Shown here: in pieces, positions 18,009 to 27,222 of the stretch
How the letters are laid out: each line of letters starts with the position of its first letter
Position numbering within the stretch: position 1 is the first letter of the stretch
From: Prevotellaceae bacterium
Lineage (GTDB): Bacteria; Bacteroidota; Bacteroidia; Bacteroidales; Bacteroidaceae
Reading direction: 5' to 3'
Assembly: GCA_028726625.1 (NCBI GenBank)
Contig: JAQYPT010000016.1
Location: forward strand, 1 to 38,215
DNA: 38,215 nucleotides
Notes under the pieces: generated by a model
Told to the model about the DNA's origin: nothing
The model's database searches: none
The model's input: the letters and a program-made list of their open reading frames with translations, nothing else
Translations under genes and position numbers: made by a program

Positions 18009-18740
18009 TTAATGTAATATGTGAATATCCGAAGACCCTGATTTATCCAATTGTCGTTGGACAGGGTTGCCTTTGATGCGGATGTCGCTCGAGCCAGAGG
18101 CTTTGGCACTGACGGAACGGGTGGCGAAGCAATAGACATCCGACGAGCCGGAGCATGTGGCCGACACATCTTTCGCCTTGAGCTCGTAGGCTCTCACATC
18201 GGAAGAACCGGAACAGGTATATACGGCTTTCGACACTTTGCCAGCCAGACGAGCATCGGAAGAACCCTGCAAGCGGACTTCCAAGCTGTTGGCCGTCAGC
18301 TGACTTACCGTAACATCACTCGAACCGCGTGCCTCCAACCGCACTGCCGAGGCATTGAGCGACCGAATCAGCACATCACATGCGCCGGAAGCCTTGACCG
18401 ACTGCAAGTTGGGTGCCTGTAAATAAACCGTGAGGTGATGATTGCCTGAATGAAAGCCAGGGTCAGACTTTTGCTTGATGGTTAGCACGCGATTGCGCAC
18501 TTCCATCTGCAACTTCGGCAACATGTCGGGCGAACCTACCGCCTTTACACGGTAGCTTTGATTGTTACTCTGCACAAACTCTACATTGATGGCTCCGGAG
18601 ACTTCGATTGCCGAGAAATCTCTCAGCGGGTAAGCTCTGCTTTTGTCATTGCCAACCTCGTATGAGTTGGCTTGTACAACGATACATGATGACAGCAAGA
18701 CAAGGACAGATGTCATGCAAAAAAAGATTTTCTTTTTCAT
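18009..18740 (-). CDS. Head-GIN (DUF2807) lipoprotein with GSSD repeats
   Basis: A 243-residue protein of the DUF2807/head GIN domain family. The signal peptide ends in LLSSC (Cys19), a lipobox, so it is probably lipid-anchored. The region 45-110 begins with FSAIEVSGAINVEF, as typical for the family. From about 115 on it carries one SGACDV and six GSSD turns spaced about 17-21 residues apart, which predicts a right-handed beta-solenoid with one GSSD per turn. The gene sits between two permease genes, with gaps of 2 and 11 bp, so it is translated as part of the efflux operon. Its role is unknown. A periplasmic accessory or substrate-recognition role is a guess from position. Confidence 0.85.
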   Translation of the reverse strand: MKKKIFFCMTSVLVLLSSCIVVQANSYEVGNDKSRAYPLRDFSAIEVSGAINVEFVQSNNQSYRVKAVGSPDMLPKLQMEVRNRVLTIKQKSDPGFHSGNHHLTVYLQAPNLQSVKASGACDVLIRSLNASAVRLEARGSSDVTVSQLTANSLEVRLQGSSDARLAGKVSKAVYTCSGSSDVRAYELKAKDVSATCSGSSDVYCFATRSVSAKASGSSDIRIKGNPVQRQLDKSGSSDIHILH

Positions 18741-18742
18741 AT

Positions 18743-21130
18743 TTATTCTTGTTTAATGTTCTTGACGGGGTTCTCGTTGCTGGCCATGTAGCTCTGAATG
18801 GCCACAGCGCAGAACGAGATAAGCAGCACGAGGATGCCGGCAACGATAATCCACTGCCACCACACGATGCGGTAACTGTACCGGCTAATCCATTCGCTGA
18901 TAATATACCAGATGACGGGCACGCTGATGACGAAAGCGACAGCCACGTATTGGAGGAAGGTGCGGATGAGGTCGCGACGGATTCGGTTGCTCGTGGAGCC
19001 GAACACCTTGCGGATGGCAATCTCCTTGCTGCGCTGCTGAATGAAGTAAGTGGACATGGCAACAAGTCCCAACAGCGAGATGACGATGGCGATGAAAGCG
19101 AAAAGGGCGATAATCTTTGAAAGTCTCAACTCCGACTCAAACACCGATTCAATGCTCTTGTCAACGAACGGATGTGCCTGGTTTAGCTCCTCATGGAACA
19201 CCTCTTTATATATATGCTGTATTTCCTTGTAGGTTTTAGCGGGATTTCCCTCAAACTGAATCGTAACGTTCCATGGGTTCTCCACCTTGTCCTTGATGCA
19301 GAGCAACAGCGGATATACTTTGGTCTCCGTGATGTTGCGCAGTCGGAAATCGTTGAGAATGCCACCAAACGCTGCATCCTCCGGAAAGAGAAAGAATTTT
19401 GTTTGTTTGTAAAAATCACTCATGTGACTGTCCCTGGGCTTCATTTTCAAATCACCCACAGCCTGGTCATTGAGGTAAATTACGGGTCGATGTCCCACGT
19501 GGTTGTCATGTTTTAGCGACAGTCCATACACTTTCATATAGTTGGGGTCGCCGATAAGCATTTGGAAAGAATAGACCTTGTCCTTTCCCGTCACCGTATT
19601 GTTGTTGCCACCGTCCTGCGGGGTACCATCAGAACAGGACACTAATTTCACTCCGGAAACCTGCTTTACCTTGTTGAGGAATACCGGGAAGTCCGTGCTG
19701 CTGAAAGCATCTCCTTGATCGAGGCAAATCAGGTTCTTTGTGTTGAAACCCAATGGAGCGTTCACAAGGTGCAGCATTTGCAACGACATGATGGTGGCAC
19801 AGGCGAGCATTACGATGGTGATGATGTTCTGGACCACGATGAACACCCTGCCCAGCACCATCTTCGTGCGGTGCCTGAAGGTTCCCCTCATCACCTCGAT
19901 GGGTTTGGCTTTCGACAAGACATAGGCGGGGATGATGCCCGAGATGAAGCCGACGAGCAGCGTGAAGGCAAGCAACAGGCCGATGACGGCAGGCGTTGCG
20001 AGCACGCGCATGTCCATGGTGGTGCTGAGCAAGCGACCAGTCATTGGGGCGAAAGCCAGTGCAAGCGACACCGCTACCAGCAGGGAGATGAAACAGAGCG
20101 TTGAGCTTTCTATCATCAGTCGCAGGATGATGTGCTTGCGTTTTGCGCCGAAAAGACGTCGTGCCGCCATCTCCCGAGCACGATAGCCCGATTGCGCCAC
20201 CGTGAGGTTGATGTAGTTCATGATGGCAAAGAGCAGCACCACCAAGCCTACAATGAAAAGCAGGTTGACCAGTCGGCTGTTTCCAATGCGCAAGTTGTCG
20301 TTGTAGTTGTCGTAACCAGAGAAATATATTTTGTTCAGCGGCACCAAGAACGGTCTGCAATAGAAGGGCACCTTGTCGAAATCAGGCCAGAACGAGTGAA
20401 TGAATTTGCCGAACTCTTTCTCTCGCCCCATCATCTTTGCACCCTTTCTCACTTGCAGGAAGATGCTTGCACCCGAAAAATTCACTGCCTTGGGGAAATT
20501 CTCGTCCATGTTCGCCGTGTTGTGATACCGTTCCCAGGAGAAGTCGATAATCATTTCCACGTTCTTGTTGATGAGCGTATTGTCGAAATCCTCCACCACG
20601 CCGGTGACATGGTACCGAATGTTGTCGTTCCATGTAATCTCGCGACCGAGCACTTCCTCCGTACCAAACCATTTGTTGGCAAACCGCTTGGTAACGACCA
20701 CGTTGTTCCGGTCGTTCAGACAGGTCTGCCTGTCGCCCTGCAGCAGCTTGAAATCGAACATGGAGAAGAAGGTGGAATCGGTCTCCAACACCGTTGCCTT
20801 GTAGAACTCATCTCCCTTTTGCAGCCGCATATTCGAGACGACAAAGCCACAGGTGTTTTCTATTTCCGGATAGTTTTTGCGGAAACGACTCAGTATGGCA
20901 TGGTGGAATCCAAGTCCCTTATCATGGTCTTCATAGAAGTCGATCCCCATCGCATAGATGCGGTCGCCCTTGCTGTGCTGACGGTCGACACTCTTCTCCT
21001 GCCAGGTATAGACACCGATGAGCAGCACGAACATGAGCGAGATGCTCAGTCCGAACACGTTGATGGCGGTGTATACCTTGTTTCTCGATAGAAAGGTGAA
21101 ATAAGATTTGAGATTGAATAGCTGTTTCAT
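18743..21130 (-). CDS. MacB/FtsX-type ABC permease, third copy
   Basis: A 795-residue permease with the family layout: N-terminal membrane segment (about 20-42), MacB_PCD-like periplasmic domain, FtsX block (about 285-415), second periplasmic domain, and FtsX block (about 675-785). Coupling motifs are REMAARRLFGA and KEIAIRKVFGS. The first 31 residues and the last 120 or so are almost the same as in the permease just upstream (21184-23529), while the periplasmic parts differ. Its stop lies 2 bp before the DUF2807 start. Confidence 0.93.
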   Translation of the reverse strand: MKQLFNLKSYFTFLSRNKVYTAINVFGLSISLMFVLLIGVYTWQEKSVDRQHSKGDRIYAMGIDFYEDHDKGLGFHHAILSRFRKNYPEIENTCGFVVSNMRLQKGDEFYKATVLETDSTFFSMFDFKLLQGDRQTCLNDRNNVVVTKRFANKWFGTEEVLGREITWNDNIRYHVTGVVEDFDNTLINKNVEMIIDFSWERYHNTANMDENFPKAVNFSGASIFLQVRKGAKMMGREKEFGKFIHSFWPDFDKVPFYCRPFLVPLNKIYFSGYDNYNDNLRIGNSRLVNLLFIVGLVVLLFAIMNYINLTVAQSGYRAREMAARRLFGAKRKHIILRLMIESSTLCFISLLVAVSLALAFAPMTGRLLSTTMDMRVLATPAVIGLLLAFTLLVGFISGIIPAYVLSKAKPIEVMRGTFRHRTKMVLGRVFIVVQNIITIVMLACATIMSLQMLHLVNAPLGFNTKNLICLDQGDAFSSTDFPVFLNKVKQVSGVKLVSCSDGTPQDGGNNNTVTGKDKVYSFQMLIGDPNYMKVYGLSLKHDNHVGHRPVIYLNDQAVGDLKMKPRDSHMSDFYKQTKFFLFPEDAAFGGILNDFRLRNITETKVYPLLLCIKDKVENPWNVTIQFEGNPAKTYKEIQHIYKEVFHEELNQAHPFVDKSIESVFESELRLSKIIALFAFIAIVISLLGLVAMSTYFIQQRSKEIAIRKVFGSTSNRIRRDLIRTFLQYVAVAFVISVPVIWYIISEWISRYSYRIVWWQWIIVAGILVLLISFCAVAIQSYMASNENPVKNIKQE
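18755..19082 (-). repeat. 3' block shared with the neighbouring permease gene
   Basis: These 330 or so bases, coding the last membrane block, match 21197-21523 at roughly nine bases in ten, far above the rest of the two genes. Such a mosaic pattern suggests gene conversion or strong constraint on the ATPase-contacting end. Confidence 0.75.
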
Positions 21131-21183
21131 AATTGCGTTTTTTCGATAATAGACCTGAGAAACTTACCTCTTTCGGCGTTACT

Positions 21184-23529
21184 CTACTCTTGTTTGATAT
21201 TCTTTACCGGGTTCTCATTACTTGCCATATAGCTCTGAACGGCCACTGCGCAGAACGAGATAAGCAGCACGAGGATGCCTGCAACGATAATCCACGGCCA
21301 CCACAAGATGCGGTAACTGTATTGGCTAATCCATTCGCCTGCGAAATACCAGATGATGGGTACGCTGATGACGAAAGCGACAGCCACATATTGAAGGAAG
21401 GTGCGGATGAGGTCGCGGCGAATGCGGTTGCTCGTGGAGCCAAACACCTTGCGGATGGCGATTTCCTTGCTGCGCTGCTGAATGAAGTAGGTGGACATGG
21501 CGACAAGTCCCAACAGCGAGATAAGAACGGCAAGGAACGAGAAGATGGTGAGGATGCGCACGATGCGGGTCTGTTCCTTATAGACCTCGGCTATCTTCTG
21601 ACTGAGGTAAGGCGACTCCTGCGCCAAATCCTCATGATAAACTTTCTTGTAAGCCTCCTGCACCAGTCGGTAGGCTTCTTGCTCGTCGCCTTCCACCTTG
21701 ATGAGCACATTGCTCACAATGTTGTCGCGCGTGATTTGGTCGAACAGGTAAACCACCGTCACCTGATCGTCAGCGTTGCCCATATCAATGGTGTAAAGAT
21801 GGAAATCATTCAGAATGCCGTTGATTTGCTCCTGCTCGTAAGTCTCATTATAGCGGAATGTCCTTTCATCAGGTTTCAACTGCATTACCGAGTGGAAGTT
21901 GGGCGACACAAAGAGCTTGACGGAATCGCCCTGTGCAAATTGCTTCTTCACCTCGATGCCCAACAACGGCAGGTAATCCTTGTCCGCATAAAAGCGTTGG
22001 CAGCGCACGGCCTTCTTGCCAATGTAAGCCATCTGGTTGAATCCGCCCAAGAGGGGCGAGCACAAGCAGACAGAAACCTTCTTGACTGGTGTCAGTTGTT
22101 GCAAGTTTTTCTTAAAGAGATTGGCCTTGCGGGCATCCTGCGGAACACCGATTTCCATCACGCCCTGGGTGTTATAGCCCAACGGGGCATTGATGAGGTG
22201 CCGTATCTGGCGGCTGCCGATGAGCGCTATGGCAATGAAAATGATGGTGATGGCGTTTTGCACCACGATGAACATCTTGCTGAACAGCATCTTGGTCTGG
22301 CGACGGAAGGTGCCGCGAACCACATCGATGGGTTTCACGCGCGACTGGATGACCGCTGGCAGAACACCCGCCAATATACCTACTGCCAGCACAATGCCTA
22401 CCAACAACAACAGGTTGATGGGGCTGAACAGCTCGGCGATGGTGATGTGGGTGTCCAACAACTGGCTGGTATAAGGAATGGAAGCCCACGCCAACAACAC
22501 GGAAAGAACAACTGAGCAGCAGCAAAGGCACACGCTTTCGATGACCAACCGCCAGAGGATGTCGCTCTTCCGGCTGCCCAACAGCCTTCTTGTCGCCATT
22601 TCCTTGGAGCGGTTGCCCGACAGGGCGACCGTCAGGTTGATGTAGTTCATCACCGAGAATACTAAGATGATGATACCAATAATGAAAATAAGATAGACTA
22701 AGCCGCCCTTTCCGCGCTGGCATACGTTGGAAGAGTATTCGGAAAAATAGCTCTCACTGAAAGGTATCAGGCGGAACTTGCAGTCAATCTTGAAATTTTC
22801 TTTGTATATCTTTGGTAGAATACGGTTAACATTATTTTCCAATGCGCCGATATCTGTGCCTGGTCTCAAGCTCAACACCACATCCGGACTGCCGAAATTA
22901 CCGTCAATCTTAAAGAGCCAAGGTATCCGCTCGCGCAGCAGTTCGTACCGTCCGATGATGTCATAATTGGGGAAAGAGGTCCCGCTCATGTTCTCATAGA
23001 TGCCCCTCACATACACTTTCCGGTTGTCCACCGTCAGCACCTTGCCCATCGCGTCGCCGTTACGGAACAGCGTCTGTGCCAACTTCCGAGAAATCACCAC
23101 ATCGGTCAGTTCGTTCAGGGCCGAGGCAACATCACCTTCTACAAGCGGTTGATTGAACATGGAGTAGAACGTGGAGTCGGTGTACATCATGGTCACTTTC
23201 ACATTGTCCTCGTCGGCGGTCGTTACATGCTGCTCGTCATCGGCATAGAATGCGCATCCTTTCTCAATCTGTGGCAGTTGCTTCTGCAGCAGCTTGATAA
23301 TCTCGCGCGACGTGCCGCTGATCTGATTAGAGCTGAAATCACAGCCCAACAGATAGAGCCTATCCACGTTCGTGATGTGTTTGTCGATGCTCGTTTCGTG
23401 CTGATAGTACAGACCAATGAGGATAACGAACGCAAAGCTAATGCTCAGTCCGAACACGTTGATGGCGGTGTACACCTTGTTCCTCGATAGGAAGGTGAAA
23501 TAGGATTTGAGATTGAATAGTTGTCTCAT
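21184..23529 (-). CDS. MacB/FtsX-type ABC permease, second copy
   Basis: A 781-residue permease of the same two-block architecture. It has an N-terminal membrane segment (20-40), a periplasmic domain, an FtsX block with KEMATRRLLGS (about 315), a second periplasmic domain, and a C-terminal FtsX block with KEIAIRKVFGS (about 695). The ends are nearly identical to those of the 18743-21130 gene and the start is nearly identical to that of 23532-25898. The periplasmic domains diverge, so the three copies may recognise different substrates or form mixed dimers. It begins 2 bp after the preceding permease stop. Confidence 0.93.
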   Translation of the reverse strand: MRQLFNLKSYFTFLSRNKVYTAINVFGLSISFAFVILIGLYYQHETSIDKHITNVDRLYLLGCDFSSNQISGTSREIIKLLQKQLPQIEKGCAFYADDEQHVTTADEDNVKVTMMYTDSTFYSMFNQPLVEGDVASALNELTDVVISRKLAQTLFRNGDAMGKVLTVDNRKVYVRGIYENMSGTSFPNYDIIGRYELLRERIPWLFKIDGNFGSPDVVLSLRPGTDIGALENNVNRILPKIYKENFKIDCKFRLIPFSESYFSEYSSNVCQRGKGGLVYLIFIIGIIILVFSVMNYINLTVALSGNRSKEMATRRLLGSRKSDILWRLVIESVCLCCCSVVLSVLLAWASIPYTSQLLDTHITIAELFSPINLLLLVGIVLAVGILAGVLPAVIQSRVKPIDVVRGTFRRQTKMLFSKMFIVVQNAITIIFIAIALIGSRQIRHLINAPLGYNTQGVMEIGVPQDARKANLFKKNLQQLTPVKKVSVCLCSPLLGGFNQMAYIGKKAVRCQRFYADKDYLPLLGIEVKKQFAQGDSVKLFVSPNFHSVMQLKPDERTFRYNETYEQEQINGILNDFHLYTIDMGNADDQVTVVYLFDQITRDNIVSNVLIKVEGDEQEAYRLVQEAYKKVYHEDLAQESPYLSQKIAEVYKEQTRIVRILTIFSFLAVLISLLGLVAMSTYFIQQRSKEIAIRKVFGSTSNRIRRDLIRTFLQYVAVAFVISVPIIWYFAGEWISQYSYRILWWPWIIVAGILVLLISFCAVAVQSYMASNENPVKNIKQE

Positions 23530-23531
23530 TT

Positions 23532-25898
23532 TTATTGATTGTCTTTGATATGGTTTACAGGATTCTCATTCGCCGCGATTCGGCTTTGGAAATATACTGC
23601 CGTCAGAGAGAGGAGCATACATACCGCGCCTGCAGCAAGATAGATCCATGGTGAAAGCGTGATGCGATAGCTGTAGGTGGAGAGCCAATGCGTCATGATG
23701 ACATGAATGACAGGCACGGCTATGGCAAATGCCACCAACACATAGACGGCGAATGTGCGCAGCAGCTTCACGAGAATTTGTCGGTTGTTGCTTCCGAACA
23801 CCTTGCGCACGGCGATTTCCTTATAGCGTTGCTGAATAAAATACAGGCTCATGGCGATCAACCCCAACAAAGAGATGACGATGGCAATAAAGGCAAACAG
23901 CATGACAATCTTTGAAAGACGAATCTCTTTGTCAAAGAACATTTGCAGTTGTTGGTCCACGAAAGGCTTTTCAGCTTCCACGTCCTCTTTGAACACCTCT
24001 TTATAGATCTTTCTTATCTGCTCGTATCCTGCCATAGGATCGCCGGTGATTTTTATCACGAAATGCCACGGACGTAAGACTTCTTTATGGTATATCCACA
24101 CGCCAATGGGGTGTATCTCGCTGGTGATGTTTCCAATCCGGAAGTCTTTGAGCACGCCTCTGATAGGAGTCTTTTTCCTGGAAGGACCCAAATCAATGTA
24201 TCTTGCGTCGGGTTTCAAGCCGACTTCCTGAAGGGTATGCTGGGTGACATAAATGCCTTCTTGGGATGCCAAGTGATAATCTTTTACAAGTTGAAGCCCC
24301 AATACCTTGAAGTAATTCTCATCACCCCCGAACATTTGGAAGCTGAGCGTACGCCCGTTAATCTCCATCGTCTGGTTGTTTCCCCAGTCCAACGGGATGC
24401 CTTGACAAGCGGAGATGCCCTTAACAAAAGGTAAATGAGCTACACGTGACTTAAATTGTTCGATGGGCACACTGTCAGCTGAGGGGTTTTCGATTTTGAT
24501 CAGGTTGTCGGTATCGTAGCCCAACGGAGCCGATAAGAGATGATGAGTCTGCAAACCGATGGTCAACGAGCACGCCAACAGCAAGATGGTTGCCGCGCTC
24601 TGCAAGATGATGAACAGTTTGCTGAATCCCATCTTCACATGGGTGCGAAACGTTCCACGAACCACGTCGATGGGTTTCGAGCGTGAAATGAATACAGCGG
24701 GGAGCATACCTGCCAGTATGCCAACCATTAAGACGAACGCAAAGATGACGAGCAGATTGGTTGGGCTGAACAGGTGAACCATGTTGATTTCGGTTACCAG
24801 CAACTTGTCGGCATACTTTACAAACGCGAATGCCAAGCCAATGGCGATGAGCAGGGAACACAAACACATAACAATGCTTTCCAATATCAGCCTTTCCATG
24901 ATGTGCTTTCGCTGACTGCCAAAGAGACGTCGGGTAGCCATCTCTCTTGCTCGCCTGCCAGATTGTGCCACCGTGAGGTTGATATAGTTGAAAACGGAGA
25001 ACAGAAGGATCATGATTTCTACCGCAAACAGCATATTGACAAGTTTCCGGTCACCTCTCAATGTTGTTCTCGAAGTGCTTCCTATCTCTGAAAAATAGAG
25101 TTGCTTGAGCTGAACAAAGACCATCTTGGTTTTGACACCGGGCATCTGGTACACCCAGTTCACGTCTTTCATGAACTTGTCGATGTCCTTGCCTTTCGTC
25201 CTGATATCATGATGGGGCTTCATCAGAAACATCAACTCCGCACCCGTAGCGTTGTTCATGTACTCGTTGGTCATACCCGGATTTACCCTATCTACGTTCT
25301 CGAAGCGCGCGATAACGTCGGCGCCGTCAATGCTCGAGCCTTCCATCTTGCGTGCCACGCCCGTAATGACCAGGCGAACGGTATCGGAATAAACCAAGGG
25401 CTTGCCTATCGGATCGACATTGCCGTAGAGCTGTCGGGCAGTCTCCTCGGTCACCACTGCGCTATTCACTGCATCCAACACATGGTTGCGATCGCCGCGA
25501 ACCAGCTCAAAATCGAAGATACGATAGAAAGTAGAATCCGTGAAAAGAAAGCGTTTCATCACTTTCTCGGTGGTGGGCAAGTTCAATTTTAAATTGAAAC
25601 TAACCAACGCGCAACTGCTTTCTATCTCTGGGTAACGCTGTTTCAGGTGCTTCTGTATATACCAGTGTGAGCCGGTATGGGCTTCTTTCTGTCCGTTGTG
25701 CTCCATATCATAGCCCTGCGCATAGATACGGTCGGCCTTGCTGTGCATGGTATCGACGGCGTATTCCTGTTGGGTGTATAAGCCGATAATGATGACGAAC
25801 ATCAGGCTGATTGACAGTCCGAACACATTGATGGCGGTGTACACCTTGTTTCTCGACAGGAAGGTAAAATAGGATTTGAGATTGAATAGTTGCTTCAT
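23532..25898 (-). CDS. MacB/FtsX-type ABC permease, first copy
   Basis: A 788-residue permease, the first of the permease set. It has an N-terminal membrane segment (about 20-42), a MacB_PCD-like periplasmic domain, an FtsX block with REMATRRLFGS (about 320), a second periplasmic domain, and an FtsX block with KEIAVRKVFGS (about 705). It ends in NENPVNHIK. The N-terminal 31 residues are shared with the two genes downstream, but its C-terminal block is clearly more divergent than those two are from each other. It lies 70 bp after the adaptor gene. Confidence 0.93.
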   Translation of the reverse strand: MKQLFNLKSYFTFLSRNKVYTAINVFGLSISLMFVIIIGLYTQQEYAVDTMHSKADRIYAQGYDMEHNGQKEAHTGSHWYIQKHLKQRYPEIESSCALVSFNLKLNLPTTEKVMKRFLFTDSTFYRIFDFELVRGDRNHVLDAVNSAVVTEETARQLYGNVDPIGKPLVYSDTVRLVITGVARKMEGSSIDGADVIARFENVDRVNPGMTNEYMNNATGAELMFLMKPHHDIRTKGKDIDKFMKDVNWVYQMPGVKTKMVFVQLKQLYFSEIGSTSRTTLRGDRKLVNMLFAVEIMILLFSVFNYINLTVAQSGRRAREMATRRLFGSQRKHIMERLILESIVMCLCSLLIAIGLAFAFVKYADKLLVTEINMVHLFSPTNLLVIFAFVLMVGILAGMLPAVFISRSKPIDVVRGTFRTHVKMGFSKLFIILQSAATILLLACSLTIGLQTHHLLSAPLGYDTDNLIKIENPSADSVPIEQFKSRVAHLPFVKGISACQGIPLDWGNNQTMEINGRTLSFQMFGGDENYFKVLGLQLVKDYHLASQEGIYVTQHTLQEVGLKPDARYIDLGPSRKKTPIRGVLKDFRIGNITSEIHPIGVWIYHKEVLRPWHFVIKITGDPMAGYEQIRKIYKEVFKEDVEAEKPFVDQQLQMFFDKEIRLSKIVMLFAFIAIVISLLGLIAMSLYFIQQRYKEIAVRKVFGSNNRQILVKLLRTFAVYVLVAFAIAVPVIHVIMTHWLSTYSYRITLSPWIYLAAGAVCMLLSLTAVYFQSRIAANENPVNHIKDNQ

Positions 25899-25968
25899 GA
25901 CTTATTTGCTTGTTATTTCGATGCCAATATGAGTTGCTTAGTGCTCCTGCGCCAATTCATTTTACTTG

Positions 25969-27222
25969 TTATTCCAAAACCAAAATTTCGTTGTCTTTGT
26001 AACTTTCGTAGCCACTCACGATGACTCGCTCGCCGGGCTGAAGACCTTCCAGCACCTCGTAATACTGCGGATTCTGCCGTCCGATGCAGATGTTGCGACG
26101 GTAGGCTTTCTTGCCATCCTTGTCGAGTACGAAGATCCATTGCCCGCCCGTCACGCTGTAGAACGTTCCCTTGGGGATGAGCACCGCCCGCTTCGACTCA
26201 CCCAACTGCAAGTCCACATAATAGGTCTGTCCCGTTCGGATGTTGGTCGGACGCTTGCCACTGAACACGAAATCTATCTTGAACCTGCCGTCTTTCACCT
26301 CGGGATACACCTTGCGCACGGTGAGCGAATAATGCTTGCCGTTCTGCTCGAAAGTCGCTGTGAGCCCTTGGTGCACCCGATCGATGTAATGCTCGTCAAC
26401 CTGCGCCTCTACTTTATAATCGCTGAGGTCGTTGATGACACCAATCTTCTGTCCCGGAGAGATGCTCTGTCCTAATTCGATGTTGAGCTGTCCCACCTCG
26501 CCGTCGATTTGCGATCGCACGTTGAGATGCTCCTTGCGCTGGCGTACCAGCTCCACGTTGCGCCTCATCGACGAAAGGTTGTCGTTCATCTGGTCCATCT
26601 GCGCGCGACGGAGCTGCGCATCTTTCTTGAGTCGTTGCGCAATCAACTCATTCTTTTTCACGGCTAATTCGTAGTCTTCCTTTGCCTTGAGGTATTCCTC
26701 GCGGCTGTTGAGCTGTTCCTGCTGCAATGCTGTCTGATGGTTGTAGGTTCGCTTCTTGGCCTGTACATCCATTGACAGCTGTGCCGCCTCGTTCTGATTG
26801 TTGAGCCGGTCCTGTTCCATCGTAATCTGCGTGTTGCGGAGCATGTTCTGCTTCTCCGCCAGTTCGCTCTCGGCATTGAGGATTTCAAGGTCGAGATTGC
26901 TATTGTTCAGCCTCACAATGACATCGCCCTTCCTGACATGGGAGCCTTCCTCCGCCACTCTCTCCATGACTACGCCGCCTTCTTCCGGCGAGATCTGCAC
27001 CACCTGGATGGGCACCACATTGCCATCTACGCTCACATAGTCGTCAAACTGCGCTTGCTTCACGTCGCCGATGCTCAGCCCCCGACTGTCGACTTTCAGT
27101 GTTGACGAGAAATTTCCCAGAGCCAACCACAGCAGCGCAGCCACCACAATAACGCATCCCCCTATCCAAGTCCAATACTTTCGGGGTATCCAAAACTTCT
27201 TTTGTTTTATTTCAATGTCCAT
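25969..27222 (-). CDS. HlyD/MacA-like periplasmic adaptor
   Basis: A 417-residue membrane-fusion protein. One membrane anchor (about 17-37) is followed by the first half of a lipoyl/barrel-sandwich domain (about 68-105, with VVMERVAEEGSHVRKGDVIV). Next is a long coiled-coil hairpin (about 108-240, rich in Leu, Gln, Glu and Lys), the second lipoyl half, and beta-barrel and membrane-proximal domains to the end. It should link the MacB-like permeases to the TolC-like channel across the periplasm. It overlaps the preceding outer-membrane gene by 16 bp, so their translation is coupled. Confidence 0.93.
   Translation of the reverse strand: MDIEIKQKKFWIPRKYWTWIGGCVIVVAALLWLALGNFSSTLKVDSRGLSIGDVKQAQFDDYVSVDGNVVPIQVVQISPEEGGVVMERVAEEGSHVRKGDVIVRLNNSNLDLEILNAESELAEKQNMLRNTQITMEQDRLNNQNEAAQLSMDVQAKKRTYNHQTALQQEQLNSREEYLKAKEDYELAVKKNELIAQRLKKDAQLRRAQMDQMNDNLSSMRRNVELVRQRKEHLNVRSQIDGEVGQLNIELGQSISPGQKIGVINDLSDYKVEAQVDEHYIDRVHQGLTATFEQNGKHYSLTVRKVYPEVKDGRFKIDFVFSGKRPTNIRTGQTYYVDLQLGESKRAVLIPKGTFYSVTGGQWIFVLDKDGKKAYRRNICIGRQNPQYYEVLEGLQPGERVIVSGYESYKDNEILVLE

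Noticed and set aside
20132..22515. Long plus-strand frames opposite the permease genes
   Set aside because: They are shadows of strongly supported minus-strand genes.
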